Positions 26,903 through 36,622 are shown, counted from the first letter of the stretch. The stretch: DNA of 64,000 nucleotides from M3007 sp031373665 (GCA_031373665.1 JANMMZ010000005.1:62001-126000), one strand, 5' to 3'. Notes: generated by a model from the sequence alone, not told the origin. Translations and numbers: made by a program.

Positions 26903-29344
26903 TTACGCGCTACAAGCCTCACAATCAGGATTGTCTATACTACATATTTTACCAGAAACCTCTTCTATATCAAGGGCCGACATTTGTGGCACTTGGTGGG
27001 TTACAGGTACTGCTCCTTGTGCTACCACAAAGGTACTGGCTTCGACACCAACCTCTGTGCCCGCAAACTTCTGCTGGTGCTTTTGGCTCAGTGTAAATTT
27101 GATCGGATCGGCTGCTGCTTTGGAACGCAAGTAATACATGCCTGTTTTTAAGCCCTTCTGCCATGCATAAAAGTGCATAGAAGATAATTTGGCAAAGTTG
27201 GGTGCTTCCATAAATACATTGAGCGATTGGCTCTGGCAAATAAAGGCTCCACGATCGGCAGACATATCAATGATGATTTTCTGGCTGATTTCGTAGGCTG
27301 TTTTGTAAACATCGCGGACTTCTTGCGGAATGTCTTCGATACCTTGTATAGAGCCATTAGCGGCCATGATGGCTTCGCGCATTTCTTCATTCCACATACC
27401 CAATCGAACCAAATCACGCATCAAGTGCTTATTTACAACAATATGCTCACCAGCAAGGGTGCGGCGGGTATAAAGGTTGGAGGTATAAGGCTCAAAACAC
27501 TCATTGTTGCCCAAAATTTGGCTAGTAGAAGCCGTTGGCATAGGCGCAATCAAGAGTGAGTTGCGAACACCTTTGTCCATTACCTTCTTGCGCAGGCTAT
27601 CCCAGTCCCAGCGATTGGATGGCGTTACATCCCAAAGATCAAATTGGAAAAGACCTTTACTAATAGGCGAACCCTTGAAAGTTTCGTAAGCCCCAAGTTT
27701 TTCTGCCAGCGCACAACTTTCAGTGACGGCCGCAAAATAGATGGTTTCAAAAATGTCTTTATTCAATTGTTTGGCTCTTTCGCTATCAAAAGCCATGCCC
27801 ATCAAGATAAAGGCATCAGCCAACCCTTGTACGCCCAATCCGATAGGACGGTGGCGCATATTGGAGTTGCGAGCCTCCGGAATAGGATAATAGTTAATAT
27901 CAATAACCTTGTTAAGGTTGCGGGTCACGACACGGGCTATTTCATAAAGTCGCTGGAAATTAAACTGGCCATTGCTCACAAACTTAGGCAAAGCAATAGA
28001 AGCAAGATTGCAGACTGCCACCTCATCGGGTGCTGTATATTCTATGATTTCGGTACAAAGGTTCGAAGAACGGATCGTACCAAGGTTTTGTTGATTGCTC
28101 TTTTTGTTGGCCGCATCTTTATACAACAAATATGGTGTACCTGTTTCGATCTGGCTTTCCATAACGGCTGTCCAAAGGTCACGAGCTTTGATTACCTTGC
28201 GGGCACGGCCTTCTTGCTCATACTGGTGATACAGTGCTTCAAACTTAGCACCATACACATCAAACAAGCCCGGTGCTTCATTAGGATCAAACAATGACCA
28301 CTCTTGATCTGCCTTGACGCGCTCCATGAAAAGATCGCAAATCCAAAGCGCGTAAAATAGGTCACGCGCACGATTCTCTTCTTTTCCGTGGTTCTTTTTC
28401 AAGTCCAAAAAATCGAAAATATCGGCGTGCCAAGGTTCGATATATACCGCAAATGCGCCTTTGCGCTTGCCACCGCCTTGATCTACATAGCGGGCTGCAT
28501 CATTAAATACGCGCAACATCGGGACAATACCATTGGAAGTACCGCCTGTGCCTTTGATATAAGAGCCTGTAGCACGTACATTATGAATGCTTAATCCAAT
28601 GCCACCAGCCGATTGGCTGATCAGCGCGCAACGCTGTAAGGTTTCAAAAATACCCTGAATAGAGTCATCGGTTATGCTCAATAGGAAGCAAGATGACAAC
28701 TGTGGCTTAGGAGTGCCAGCATTGAACAGCGTAGGAGTGGCATGAATAAACCAACGCTCCGACATAAGGTTGTAGGTTTCCAAAGCAGCATCAATGTCTT
28801 CTCCATGTATGCCTACGGCCACGCGCATAAACAAATGCTGCGGGCGTTCCACGACTTTCCCATTCATCCGCAACAGGTATGAACGTTCCAACGTTTTGAA
28901 ACCAAAATAGTCGAACTCAAAATCGCGATCGTAGATAATAGAACTATCCAATTTGGTTTTGTGCTTCATCACAATCTCATAGATATGATCGCTGATAAGC
29001 CCAGCGTTACCACCAGTTTTGGGATCTACATAGCGATATAAACCATCAACTACATTAGAAAAAGATTTCTCTGTTTCGCGGTGAAGATTACTCACTGCTA
29101 CCCGCGCCGCCAAAAGCGCGTAGTCAGGGTGAATGGTGGCCATGGTGGCTGCGGTTTCTGCGGCGAGGTTGTCCAACTCTACCGTCGTTACCCCATCATA
29201 GAGCCCCATAATTACTTTCTTGGCTACTTCTATCATGTTCACAAAACTCGTATCCAGGCCATAGGACATTTTTTTGAGTCGAGCTGTGATTTTGTCAAAG
29301 GACACTTCTTCGCGGCGTCCGTCGCGCTTGATTACTTGCATCAT
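26903..29344 (-). CDS. nrdA: Class I ribonucleoside-diphosphate reductase, alpha subunit
   Basis: 813 residues. An ATP-cone (QVIKRDGRREEVSFDKI, residues 3-90) gives allosteric activity control. The catalytic barrel shows the LSSCF cysteine, the NLCTE radical triad (Asn, Cys, Glu), AVCNLASI (the second redox cysteine) and the FEPYTSNLYTRR loop. The C-terminal tail ends CEACSA, the CXXC pair that passes reducing power from thioredoxin. It makes deoxyribonucleoside diphosphates for DNA synthesis. The beta subunit (nrdB) is not next to it in this window, so the radical-generating partner must lie elsewhere. A DnaA-box-like sequence sits in its upstream region. Confidence 0.97.
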   Translation of the reverse strand: MMQVIKRDGRREEVSFDKITARLKKMSYGLDTSFVNMIEVAKKVIMGLYDGVTTVELDNLAAETAATMATIHPDYALLAARVAVSNLHRETEKSFSNVVDGLYRYVDPKTGGNAGLISDHIYEIVMKHKTKLDSSIIYDRDFEFDYFGFKTLERSYLLRMNGKVVERPQHLFMRVAVGIHGEDIDAALETYNLMSERWFIHATPTLFNAGTPKPQLSSCFLLSITDDSIQGIFETLQRCALISQSAGGIGLSIHNVRATGSYIKGTGGTSNGIVPMLRVFNDAARYVDQGGGKRKGAFAVYIEPWHADIFDFLDLKKNHGKEENRARDLFYALWICDLFMERVKADQEWSLFDPNEAPGLFDVYGAKFEALYHQYEQEGRARKVIKARDLWTAVMESQIETGTPYLLYKDAANKKSNQQNLGTIRSSNLCTEIIEYTAPDEVAVCNLASIALPKFVSNGQFNFQRLYEIARVVTRNLNKVIDINYYPIPEARNSNMRHRPIGLGVQGLADAFILMGMAFDSERAKQLNKDIFETIYFAAVTESCALAEKLGAYETFKGSPISKGLFQFDLWDVTPSNRWDWDSLRKKVMDKGVRNSLLIAPMPTASTSQILGNNECFEPYTSNLYTRRTLAGEHIVVNKHLMRDLVRLGMWNEEMREAIMAANGSIQGIEDIPQEVRDVYKTAYEISQKIIIDMSADRGAFICQSQSLNVFMEAPNFAKLSSMHFYAWQKGLKTGMYYLRSKAAADPIKFTLSQKHQQKFAGTEVGVEASTFVVAQGAVPVTHQVPQMSALDIEEVSGKICSIDNPDCEACSA

Positions 29345-29772
29345 CGGTCAGTATATTATTGCTTAGTATGTTAGTGTAATTCGGCCCGGCTGCGGATGGG
29401 ATGATTAAAATGGCGCAAATAATGTTGTATCTTATTGTAAGTCAAAAACTTACAAATGAATACAATCAAAAAGCAAAGCAGGTAAAAACGAGCGCGATTG
29501 CTTTTTGCCGGCGGTCCATAAAAAATTAGGGAGCTAAGATACCTACAAAAAAGCAAAAGCAAAAGTGTTTTATCCACACAATGTTAATAACTATTGTAAT
29601 CTATTGATTATCAATGATATTTATTTTTGAACACTCTCGTTAAATATGTTGGTAACTTTTGTTGGTAAGTTCCTATTGGGTCAATCTAGCAACCTAAAGC
29701 AACTAACAAATGCCTATTCCTTTTCATCTCAAGGATATAGCACCCGCGAAAAGTAGGCGTAACCATGGGTGC
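29345..29772. other. Regulatory region upstream of nrdA
   Basis: 428 bases with no supported gene. It holds a perfect DnaA-box match at 29570 and, on the minus strand, ATTATTTGCG (about 29412-29421), a near fit to the -7 element for nrdA. The 68-codon minus frame at 29371-29577 lacks protein character. Confidence 0.5.
29570..29578 (+). promoter_or_regulatory. DnaA-box match
   Basis: TTATCCACA is the exact high-affinity DnaA box. A single copy lies about 225 bases upstream of nrdA. DnaA regulates nrdAB in Escherichia coli; control here is inference from position, and one 9-mer may occur by chance. Confidence 0.35.
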
Positions 29773-30411
29773 TTACGCGCTCAATACCGCTTGAAATTCA
29801 CTGATAATCATAGCAGTAGCCCCCCAAACAACGCGCTCCTGCACTTCAAAGTAAGGCACATCGGGAATAGTAATTCCATTGCCCAATTGGATGGACTTGT
29901 TTTTCTGAAAAGCGGAATTGCTAAGGTGATCCAAGGCGACGGGCAGCAAATGAGCCACTTCTCCGGATTGAGGAACAAAGGTAGGAACGGCCTTGACCCA
30001 GCCAATAAATGGATGTACTAAAAAATTACTGACGGGTATATACAGTTGGGTAAGTCGCCCAATGATTTCTATTTGTGCAGGATCCACCCCTACTTCTTCT
30101 TGTGCTTCGCGTATGGCCACGGCCTCCAAAGAAGGATCCTCTTGATCATAACGACCGCCCGGAAAACTAATCTGCCCGCTGTGCCGATCATGTGGATTGG
30201 CCGTACGTTCTATCAATAGTGTTTGCCACTGATCTTGATCTTGAAACAGTAGCAACATCACACAGGCTACCTTCGCATCGTCGGGTGGTTGTCGTATAAG
30301 CCCCAACTCTTCTAAACGCTTTAGGCTGGCCATCCGATATTGCGCCTGTTCGCCGGGCAAGGTGCCTAGGAGTTTTTGTCGCAACGAACTAATAAAATGG
30401 TGATCCTGCAT
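29773..30411 (-). CDS. NUDIX hydrolase, CoA-pyrophosphatase (NudL-like)
   Basis: 212 residues. The NUDIX box reads GGRYDQED, then LEAVAIREAQEEVGV, with the REAQEE catalytic helix intact. Just before it is RHSGQISFPGG, close to the LRxHxGQVxFPGG signature of the coenzyme-A diphosphatase subgroup, which splits CoA and acyl-CoA to phosphopantetheine and 3',5'-ADP. The start codon overlaps the stop of the DUF6624 gene by one base, so it is the last gene of a three-gene unit behind the adenylate cyclase. Confidence 0.88.
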   Translation of the reverse strand: MQDHHFISSLRQKLLGTLPGEQAQYRMASLKRLEELGLIRQPPDDAKVACVMLLLFQDQDQWQTLLIERTANPHDRHSGQISFPGGRYDQEDPSLEAVAIREAQEEVGVDPAQIEIIGRLTQLYIPVSNFLVHPFIGWVKAVPTFVPQSGEVAHLLPVALDHLSNSAFQKNKSIQLGNGITIPDVPYFEVQERVVWGATAMIISEFQAVLSA

Positions 30412-31355
30412 TAGTTCTTCTCCATTTTTTCTGCTTCTGCCTCATTCCAGATCAAATCCCAGTTTGAGACGTATTCACTGAGTGGGCCAAGCCCTACTTC
30501 TGCGCGCCTTTTATCAACATTTTTTGGATCTTCAATCGGGCTGATATGATATTTGCCAGTGGCATTATCCATTCCAATCTGGCTACCATACAGTTGCTTT
30601 TTACCTCGACCTAGCGCAACCCTGTCTTCTAAAAGTGCCAATGAAGAGCCCTTCGCTTTTCCCACTTTCACGGCTTCGCGCATCATGGGGAGGTACTTCA
30701 CTTGCACGGGCAGATTGCTGTGTTGAATAACTAAAAACAGAGTGCTATTGCCTGTAGCACCCACTTCTTTAGGCCCCAACCAACCCTTGGTATCTAGGAT
30801 TTGCCTGACCCTTATGAGATTGATATCGTCATAGTATCTAATTGTGTCCCAGACTGCGGTCATCTCCTTAGAGTCATGGCCGTATTTCTTTGATACCTCG
30901 TCAAGCATTAGCCGATATTTCTGATCAAGGTTATGGATTTTATTTAGTTCCTCGGCCAATTCTGGCATACTCGGCATATTCGATTTTATTTTTGTACAGA
31001 GTTCAGCCCATCTCGCATCTTTATGCAAAGACTGAAAATCTGCCTCGGAGTTCACTCGATCCAATTCATCAAAGTCGGCTTTTTCAGTGATGCGCAATAG
31101 ATTGAAAAATGCAGAATCAGGTACGCCACTCATAGCCCAAGCACGAGCAGCATTGTAACGATCTTCATTATAACCGCGCCAACCTATGCTTTTGAAGGCC
31201 GCAGAATAGGAGGCCGCTGCCTTAGTATATTGAGTCAAGTGAAGCAATGAATCTGCTTCTGACTTGTATCTATTATAGGCATTATCGGCATTTTGAGCAC
31301 AAACTATTTGAGTAAATAATGAAAGTGCCAGCGTACAAATTACAATGTATTTCAT
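30411..31355 (-). CDS. DUF6624 domain-containing exported protein
   Basis: 314 residues with a signal peptide (MKYIVICTLALSLFTQIVCAQ). The first half is TPR-like (YNRYKSEADSLLHLTQYTK, then a YNAARAWAMSG repeat). The second half matches DUF6624: a DTKGWLG turn with LFLVIQHS, LEDRVALGRGKKQLYGSQIG and a C-terminal AEVGLGPLSEYV. The family has no established function; the conserved histidine and DR/GxxQxYGSQ residues suggest a binding or catalytic site. It is 24 bases downstream of the cyclase gene and touches the NUDIX gene, so a shared transcript is likely. Confidence 0.85.
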   Translation of the reverse strand: MKYIVICTLALSLFTQIVCAQNADNAYNRYKSEADSLLHLTQYTKAAASYSAAFKSIGWRGYNEDRYNAARAWAMSGVPDSAFFNLLRITEKADFDELDRVNSEADFQSLHKDARWAELCTKIKSNMPSMPELAEELNKIHNLDQKYRLMLDEVSKKYGHDSKEMTAVWDTIRYYDDINLIRVRQILDTKGWLGPKEVGATGNSTLFLVIQHSNLPVQVKYLPMMREAVKVGKAKGSSLALLEDRVALGRGKKQLYGSQIGMDNATGKYHISPIEDPKNVDKRRAEVGLGPLSEYVSNWDLIWNEAEAEKMEKN

Positions 31356-31379
31356 GCTATTCCTATTTTAAAATATGTC

Positions 31380-33755
31380 TTAAACGTCGTTCTTTATCTC
31401 CCCATCCACGAAGTACATATCCACTTTACCTTTATTATGTACATCTTTTTTGCCGCGGTGCGTCACACTGAATAAGTGCTTGATCGCATTGGCGGTTTCG
31501 ACAGAGATATTTACTCGGTTTGGCGATCCGTTCTCTTCCAATCGAGCAGCTAGATTAACAGCATCGCCCCAAATATCGTAAGCAAATTTATTTTTACCAA
31601 TTACTCCTGCCACAACAGGGCCAGTATGTATACCGACCCGCATTTCTTTGAATACTGCTTGTTCATTTTCACGATTACGGGTCTCTAGCCACGCGCACAT
31701 TTCCAAGGCTGCTCGCACGGCATCCTGCGGATGCGTGGTATTGGGCACGGGCAATCCTCCGGCACACATATAAGCATCTCCGATGGTTTTTATTTTTTCC
31801 AAGCCGTGGCGTTCTGATATTTCGTCGAAAGCAAGGAAACAAGCATTCAGTTCATCAATTACTTGCTCTGGATTCATGCGACTACTCAAATGTGTGAAAT
31901 TCACAAAATCAGTGAATATCACCGTAGCCGATTCATAATTGCGAGGGGTGGCATGGCCACGCGCCTTAAGTTCATCGGCTATTTCTTCGGGTAGAATATT
32001 AAGCAACAGCAGGTCACTTTTGCTGCGTTCTTCTTGAATAAGTGTGTTTTGAGCCTGAATTTTTAAGTTTTGTTGCTTCAATCGGCCGCCACTGCGCCGT
32101 GCAAACCACCAACCTGCTCCCAGCATAGTCAGTATCAGCAGCAACAAAGACCCCAATCCATAAGCAAAGCGTTCAAAAGTTGCTTGCTTATCTAGTTTCA
32201 ATTCTGTTATATCTTTATTGCGGCGCAATAGTTCCACTTCTCGCTCGCTGGCCGAGCGTTGAGATTTGTCCCTTTCTTCTTTTTGCTGCAACTCTACAAT
32301 AAGTCGCTGCTGTTTTTCTGCGTCCAGATTTTGAGCGGCCAGCCGCGACTCTTGTCGCGCCTGCAACACTTGGAGGGTTTGTTCCCGTAAGGTAACTTGG
32401 TCCACCTCTTTTTGTTTTTGGAGGAGTAACACTTCATCTTCACGCCGACGGGTTTCTAGTTCGAGGTTTTTATTCAACAATTCGAGCCTTTCTCGTTCAA
32501 ACCGCACCTGACCCAGTTCCAAATCCTTGTAATTTTGACGCGCAATCAAGAATTTTATTTGCCCTTCGGCAGAAGCCAATAAAGTACGCTGCTGGTTGAG
32601 CCGCTGCTGGCGGCTCTGTTCATCAAGCCGTACCGAGTCCAATATATTCAGGTATTCGCGGTAATAATCGAAGGCTTTTTCAAACTCATACAAATCATGG
32701 TATAGGTCGGCGGCTGTACGGTAAGCATTGGCCAATATAGTGCGTTGCTTACTTTCCTTGGCAAACTTGATCGCATCATTGTTGTGGCTCAGTGCGTTGT
32801 AAAGATCATTATTGTTTAAATAAACCGTTGCTGTCAAATGTTCCAAATTGGCCAACGCTTCTTTGTCATTTGATTTGATTACAATCATGCGTGCTTTAAG
32901 CAAGTACTCAATACCCAATTTAGAATCCCCTGTGTTGTGATACGCGATGCCCATATTGGCATACATGACATCTTGATACTCGCAGGGGGCATAAACACAT
33001 TGTAATTCCGCTTTTTTGAAATAGACCAACGCTTTGGTGTAATTTCGTAGTGCGGCATACTGACGACCCATATTATTGTAAAGAATGGCGCGTTCTTGCA
33101 AGTTGCCAAACCGCTCAATCAGGTCTTCAATGGGCAAGTAATAGTACAGGCATTTACCTGGATCTCCAAATTGGTCGTAGGCGTTGGCTATCTTCTGGTA
33201 TATACTGATGAGGCGCGGATTGTTGCCATCTTCTTTATACTTGATGATGAGTTGCTTGTAGAAAAATTCTGCACTGTCAAACTGCATATCAGTCAAACAA
33301 GCATCTGCCATTTTCTCCTTTATCTCATTGTTTTGGGGCTGCAAAAGAAGTAGTTTGCCGTAGTACCGCCGTGCATTGGAATACATTTTTTCGTGTAAAA
33401 AAAGGTCGCCCAAAGCATTATTGACCGACGATTCAGAACTTTTATTACCAGTGCTTTGTACCTTTGCTTCTGCTTCGAGATAATATTGCAGCGCTTCTTC
33501 TATACGACCCGACCGGGCGCATATTTCACCCATTAATATAGACGATCGTATGATGCCGCCTTCATAATGAAGGCTTCGAGCCATAGACAAACTGCGCTGT
33601 GCCAATTGTTCGCGCTCATTGTCGCCATCAGACCTTTTGGCATCATCCAAAATATGATCCACTTCGACCGTAGAACGCTCGATTTCTTCCAAACTTTGGC
33701 CGAAGACACCCAAAGGTAACAGAAGCAGTAGTAATATGTATGCTTTAAACTTAAT
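31380..33755 (-). CDS. TPR-domain class III adenylate cyclase, probable AUU start
   Basis: About 791 residues. An exported TPR region (several repeats, to about residue 400), a long coiled coil (about 400-515), one membrane helix (YGLGSLLLLILTMLGAGWWF) and a cytoplasmic class III cyclase domain follow one another. The cyclase has both metal Asp residues (IFTDFVNF and KTIGDAYM), the adenine-selective Lys in KIKTIG and Asp in YDIWG, so ATP rather than GTP is the likely substrate. No ATG exists at the 5' end: the only in-frame codon giving a complete signal peptide (MKFKAYILLLLLLPLGVFG if read as Met) is ATT at 33753-33755. A TTG at 33713 lies inside that peptide. Two genes follow at short spacing. 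Confidence 0.85.
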   Translation of the reverse strand: MKFKAYILLLLLLPLGVFGQSLEEIERSTVEVDHILDDAKRSDGDNEREQLAQRSLSMARSLHYEGGIIRSSILMGEICARSGRIEEALQYYLEAEAKVQSTGNKSSESSVNNALGDLFLHEKMYSNARRYYGKLLLLQPQNNEIKEKMADACLTDMQFDSAEFFYKQLIIKYKEDGNNPRLISIYQKIANAYDQFGDPGKCLYYYLPIEDLIERFGNLQERAILYNNMGRQYAALRNYTKALVYFKKAELQCVYAPCEYQDVMYANMGIAYHNTGDSKLGIEYLLKARMIVIKSNDKEALANLEHLTATVYLNNNDLYNALSHNNDAIKFAKESKQRTILANAYRTAADLYHDLYEFEKAFDYYREYLNILDSVRLDEQSRQQRLNQQRTLLASAEGQIKFLIARQNYKDLELGQVRFERERLELLNKNLELETRRREDEVLLLQKQKEVDQVTLREQTLQVLQARQESRLAAQNLDAEKQQRLIVELQQKEERDKSQRSASEREVELLRRNKDITELKLDKQATFERFAYGLGSLLLLILTMLGAGWWFARRSGGRLKQQNLKIQAQNTLIQEERSKSDLLLLNILPEEIADELKARGHATPRNYESATVIFTDFVNFTHLSSRMNPEQVIDELNACFLAFDEISERHGLEKIKTIGDAYMCAGGLPVPNTTHPQDAVRAALEMCAWLETRNRENEQAVFKEMRVGIHTGPVVAGVIGKNKFAYDIWGDAVNLAARLEENGSPNRVNISVETANAIKHLFSVTHRGKKDVHNKGKVDMYFVDGEIKNDV

Positions 33756-33824
33756 ACCTAGTATTGATTTTATAAAAACACTTGCACAAAGATAACTTAT
33801 TTGTTATTACTTGAGATGCAAAAT

Positions 33825-34691
33825 TTATTTTCTTGATAAGTATAAGCCCGTCATAATCACTGCCGTGCCTATATAATCAGTCATGCCGATCGCTTCTCCG
33901 TCCCAAGCACCAATGATGATAGCGGAAATAGGCAATAAATACGTGACCGAAGTGGCAAATATAGCATTGGTTCGTTGGAGTAGCCAAAAATAAGCAATAG
34001 ACCCTACAACGGTGCCAATAGCAGCCAAATAAGTAATATAACCTAGTCCAATCATGCCTTGTTCAGACTTCCAAGCCACCTCCCATCCACCTGAAAAAGC
34101 CAACCCGACAATGAACAATCCACCCGTAATCACAAACGCTGCGGAGGCAATGCCCGCTGGCGGTTGATCCTTGAGATAGGTAGCAACTACATTGGCATTG
34201 ATGGCGTAGCAGACGGTAGCCAATACGCAAAGTAAGGCGAAAACCACCTTGGAATCGCCTCCTCCCTTATTCATGAATATCAGTATAGCCGCACCAACCA
34301 ACCCCAATAAAATACCAATTACTTTATTGCGCGTAAAGCGCATATCAAAAAAAGCAGTGCCAAGTATTAAGGTAAACAAAGGAGTCATGGAATTAAGGAC
34401 ACCCGCCAAACTACTAGAGACATGCTGTTGCGCTACGGCAAAGAAAAAATTAGGAATGGCCGAGCCACAAAATGCCACAACAGCCAATGGCTTCCAGCGT
34501 TTCCAGTCAATACGCGACCAATATGCGGCGGCAAAAGGTAGGTAAATCAACGTAGCCAGCACCATACGCCACATCGCCATTTGCATGGGCGTATAGATCA
34601 CGACAGCGCGTTTTATAAACAAAAACGAGGCTCCCCACACGGTTCCTAACACGAGCAACACGATCCAATCTAGCAATACAGGTTGTTTCAT
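33825..34691 (-). CDS. DMT/EamA-family transporter
   Basis: 288 residues from the ATG at 34691 (a frame extends to 34715). Ten membrane helices form two EamA repeats; GTVWGASFLFIKRAV opens the first and FVITGGLFIVGLAF precedes the second half. The family exports amino acids, nucleobases or other small metabolites. It is divergent from the T9SS protein gene at 34759 with about 70 bases between. Substrate unknown. Confidence 0.88.
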   Translation of the reverse strand: MKQPVLLDWIVLLVLGTVWGASFLFIKRAVVIYTPMQMAMWRMVLATLIYLPFAAAYWSRIDWKRWKPLAVVAFCGSAIPNFFFAVAQQHVSSSLAGVLNSMTPLFTLILGTAFFDMRFTRNKVIGILLGLVGAAILIFMNKGGGDSKVVFALLCVLATVCYAINANVVATYLKDQPPAGIASAAFVITGGLFIVGLAFSGGWEVAWKSEQGMIGLGYITYLAAIGTVVGSIAYFWLLQRTNAIFATSVTYLLPISAIIIGAWDGEAIGMTDYIGTAVIMTGLYLSRK

Positions 34692-34725
34692 GCCACAAAG
34701 GACGTGAAAATACAACTCATTTACT

Positions 34726-34734
34726 TATCTTTGC
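34726..34734 (+). promoter_or_regulatory. -7 promoter element of the T9SS protein gene
   Basis: TATCTTTGC matches TAnnTTTGC, 25 bases before the ATG at 34759. It excludes the TTG at 34741 as the likely start. Confidence 0.6.
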
Positions 34735-34758
34735 ACCATATTGATTCATTCAATCGTC

Positions 34759-35535
34759 ATGCGAACCATTATATTGATTTTTCTGGCTGTTATGGGTACG
34801 GCTTTTACGCCTCCCGATGAATCCATTGAGGACTTCGAGTCTCAAGGGTTTCAGCAATATTCATGGGAAATGACGGGGCCAGTATTTTGGTCAATCACCA
34901 CACAAGTGCCTTATCAAGGCGGGTTCAGTGCCGTTTCAGGTAACATTGGTGCTTTGCAAAATACTGCCATCAATCTATCACTGAATGTATCAGAACCTGG
35001 TACTATCTCATTTGCCAGAAAGGTTAGTTCTGAAAATGGTTTTGATTTTCTACGTTTTTATATAGATGGGGTGGAACAATCACGGTGGTCAGGCAATGTG
35101 TCTTGGGGGGTGGTCACCTTTAATGTGCCCACAGGGACTCACCAATTTTCTTGGTCTTATCAAAAAGATGGATCTGGCACAGCAGGCTCCGATTGCGCAT
35201 GGTTGGATCATATTGTGCTGCCGCCTCACCAAATTGCCGTGGCAACGGTCTTGCAAATCAAAGAGGAAAATACAATTCAACCCATAGCCTATCCAAACCC
35301 TACGCCTCAGCATACAAATATAAGGCTCCACTTAGACAATCCAGATACCATTCAAGTAGAATTGACCGATGGCAGAGGCTGTTTGCAACAAATATTAGTA
35401 TTGCTTACCTATTTTGGTAGCGGCACTCATTTGATTCCTATTGATTTAGGATCAATACCCGATGGGCTTTACTATGTAGTGATACGCAATAGGGCGGGTA
35501 TAAAATTGCTTACAATAATGAAGCAACGGAACTAA
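34759..35535 (+). CDS. Small secreted protein with T9SS sorting domain
   Basis: 258 residues from ATG 34759, with a signal peptide (MRTIILIFLAVMGTAF). The central ~140 residues (IEDFES to AWLDHIVLPP) form a jelly-roll-like domain, with SFARKVSSENGFDFLRFYIDG and W-rich strands, recalling carbohydrate-binding or MAM-like beta-sandwiches. The C-terminus (AYPNPTPQHTNIRLHL, then DGLYYVVI) is a T9SS type A sorting domain. It is predicted to be released or anchored at the surface; ligand unknown. The rsgA gene starts 42 bases later, with no terminator visible between. Confidence 0.8.
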   Translation: MRTIILIFLAVMGTAFTPPDESIEDFESQGFQQYSWEMTGPVFWSITTQVPYQGGFSAVSGNIGALQNTAINLSLNVSEPGTISFARKVSSENGFDFLRFYIDGVEQSRWSGNVSWGVVTFNVPTGTHQFSWSYQKDGSGTAGSDCAWLDHIVLPPHQIAVATVLQIKEENTIQPIAYPNPTPQHTNIRLHLDNPDTIQVELTDGRGCLQQILVLLTYFGSGTHLIPIDLGSIPDGLYYVVIRNRAGIKLLTIMKQRN

Positions 35536-35577
35536 AACCTCAAAACGGTCGTTGGAACGCACCAGATATGCCCTAAA

Positions 35578-36546
35578 ATGGCAACACAACAAATGCATAA
35601 AGGAACAGTAGTAAAGTCAACGGGGAGTTGGTATCAAGTGCGATTGGATTCGCCGGAACGCCCCCTCATACAATGCCGAATCGTAGGCAAATTCCGATTA
35701 GAGAATATCCCGCTTACCAACCCAGTGGGTGTCGGTGATTTTGTGGAAATATCTTTGGAAAACCCCGAACAGGGTATGATTAAGAAAATATTGCCTCGCC
35801 AAAACTATGTCGTACGCCAATCGCCTCGAAGGAAACATGATATGCACCTTTTGGCCGCCAATATAGATCAAGCCATTTTGATCGTTACTGTGGTAGAGCC
35901 AGACTTAAAGCCGGGATTTATTGATCGGTTTTTGGTAATGACCGAGCGCGACGACATTCCAGTGACCATTATTTTTAACAAGTCTGACTTGTATGATGCC
36001 AAAGATATGGAGCGGTATGAGGAAATGGAAGCAGTCTATACCAAAATCGGTTATGGAATCATGCTAACTTCAGTGCTTGAAAAAAAAGGTATGGACGCAC
36101 TAAAAACACTGCTTCACGACAAAACCACCTTGGTCAGTGGCCAGTCGGGCGTTGGAAAGAGCAGTTTGGTCAATTCTATCCAATCGCAATTGGATCTTCG
36201 CACTGGAGAAATCAGCGATTACTCCGGAAAAGGACAACACACCACTACTTTTGCCGAAATGTTTGACCTTGATTTTGGTGGGCGGCTAATAGATACTCCT
36301 GGCATTAAAGTATTAGGCTTTAACAATAAAGACAAGACAAATATCGCTCATAGTTTCCGTGAGTTTTTTGCACTGTCGCCACAGTGTCGTTTTGGTGGTG
36401 CTTGCCTCCACCGCAATGAACCGGGTTGTGCCGTTCACGAGGCACTTCGGCAAGGTGAGGTCAGCGAACTTCGATTTTCACATTACTTGACTTTGTTGGA
36501 AGAAGTGGAAGAGCAAAATTATTGGGATCGAAATAAGATGATGTAA
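35578..36546 (+). CDS. rsgA: Ribosome small-subunit-dependent GTPase RsgA
   Basis: 322 residues. An N-terminal OB fold (about 10-75) is followed by the circularly permuted GTPase with G4 NKSD at 134-137, P-loop GQSGVGKSS at 188-196 and G3 DTPG at 239-242, then the zinc knuckle CRFGGACLHRNEPGC. RsgA binds the 30S subunit late in maturation and checks the decoding centre. All signature residues are present. Confidence 0.97.
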   Translation: MATQQMHKGTVVKSTGSWYQVRLDSPERPLIQCRIVGKFRLENIPLTNPVGVGDFVEISLENPEQGMIKKILPRQNYVVRQSPRRKHDMHLLAANIDQAILIVTVVEPDLKPGFIDRFLVMTERDDIPVTIIFNKSDLYDAKDMERYEEMEAVYTKIGYGIMLTSVLEKKGMDALKTLLHDKTTLVSGQSGVGKSSLVNSIQSQLDLRTGEISDYSGKGQHTTTFAEMFDLDFGGRLIDTPGIKVLGFNNKDKTNIAHSFREFFALSPQCRFGGACLHRNEPGCAVHEALRQGEVSELRFSHYLTLLEEVEEQNYWDRNKMM

Positions 36547-36565
36547 GACAGCATATGGTCTGTGT

Positions 36566-36585
36566 CAAAAGTCTAAATACTTTTG
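36566..36585 (+). terminator. Weak hairpin after rsgA
   Basis: CAAAAGT (36566-36572) pairs with ACTTTTG (36579-36585) around a six-base loop, 20 bases past the rsgA stop. There is no T-run, so this is only a possible terminator. Confidence 0.3.
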
Positions 36586-36622
36586 AGGTATAAAAAAACT
36601 TCTAACTCATAACTACATTACG

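Noticed and set aside
27644..28297. 217-codon plus-strand frame opposite nrdA
   Set aside because: It lies wholly inside the well-supported nrdA gene on the other strand.
29371..29577. 68-codon minus-strand hydrophobic frame upstream of nrdA
   Set aside because: No ribosome-binding context or family; the region looks regulatory.
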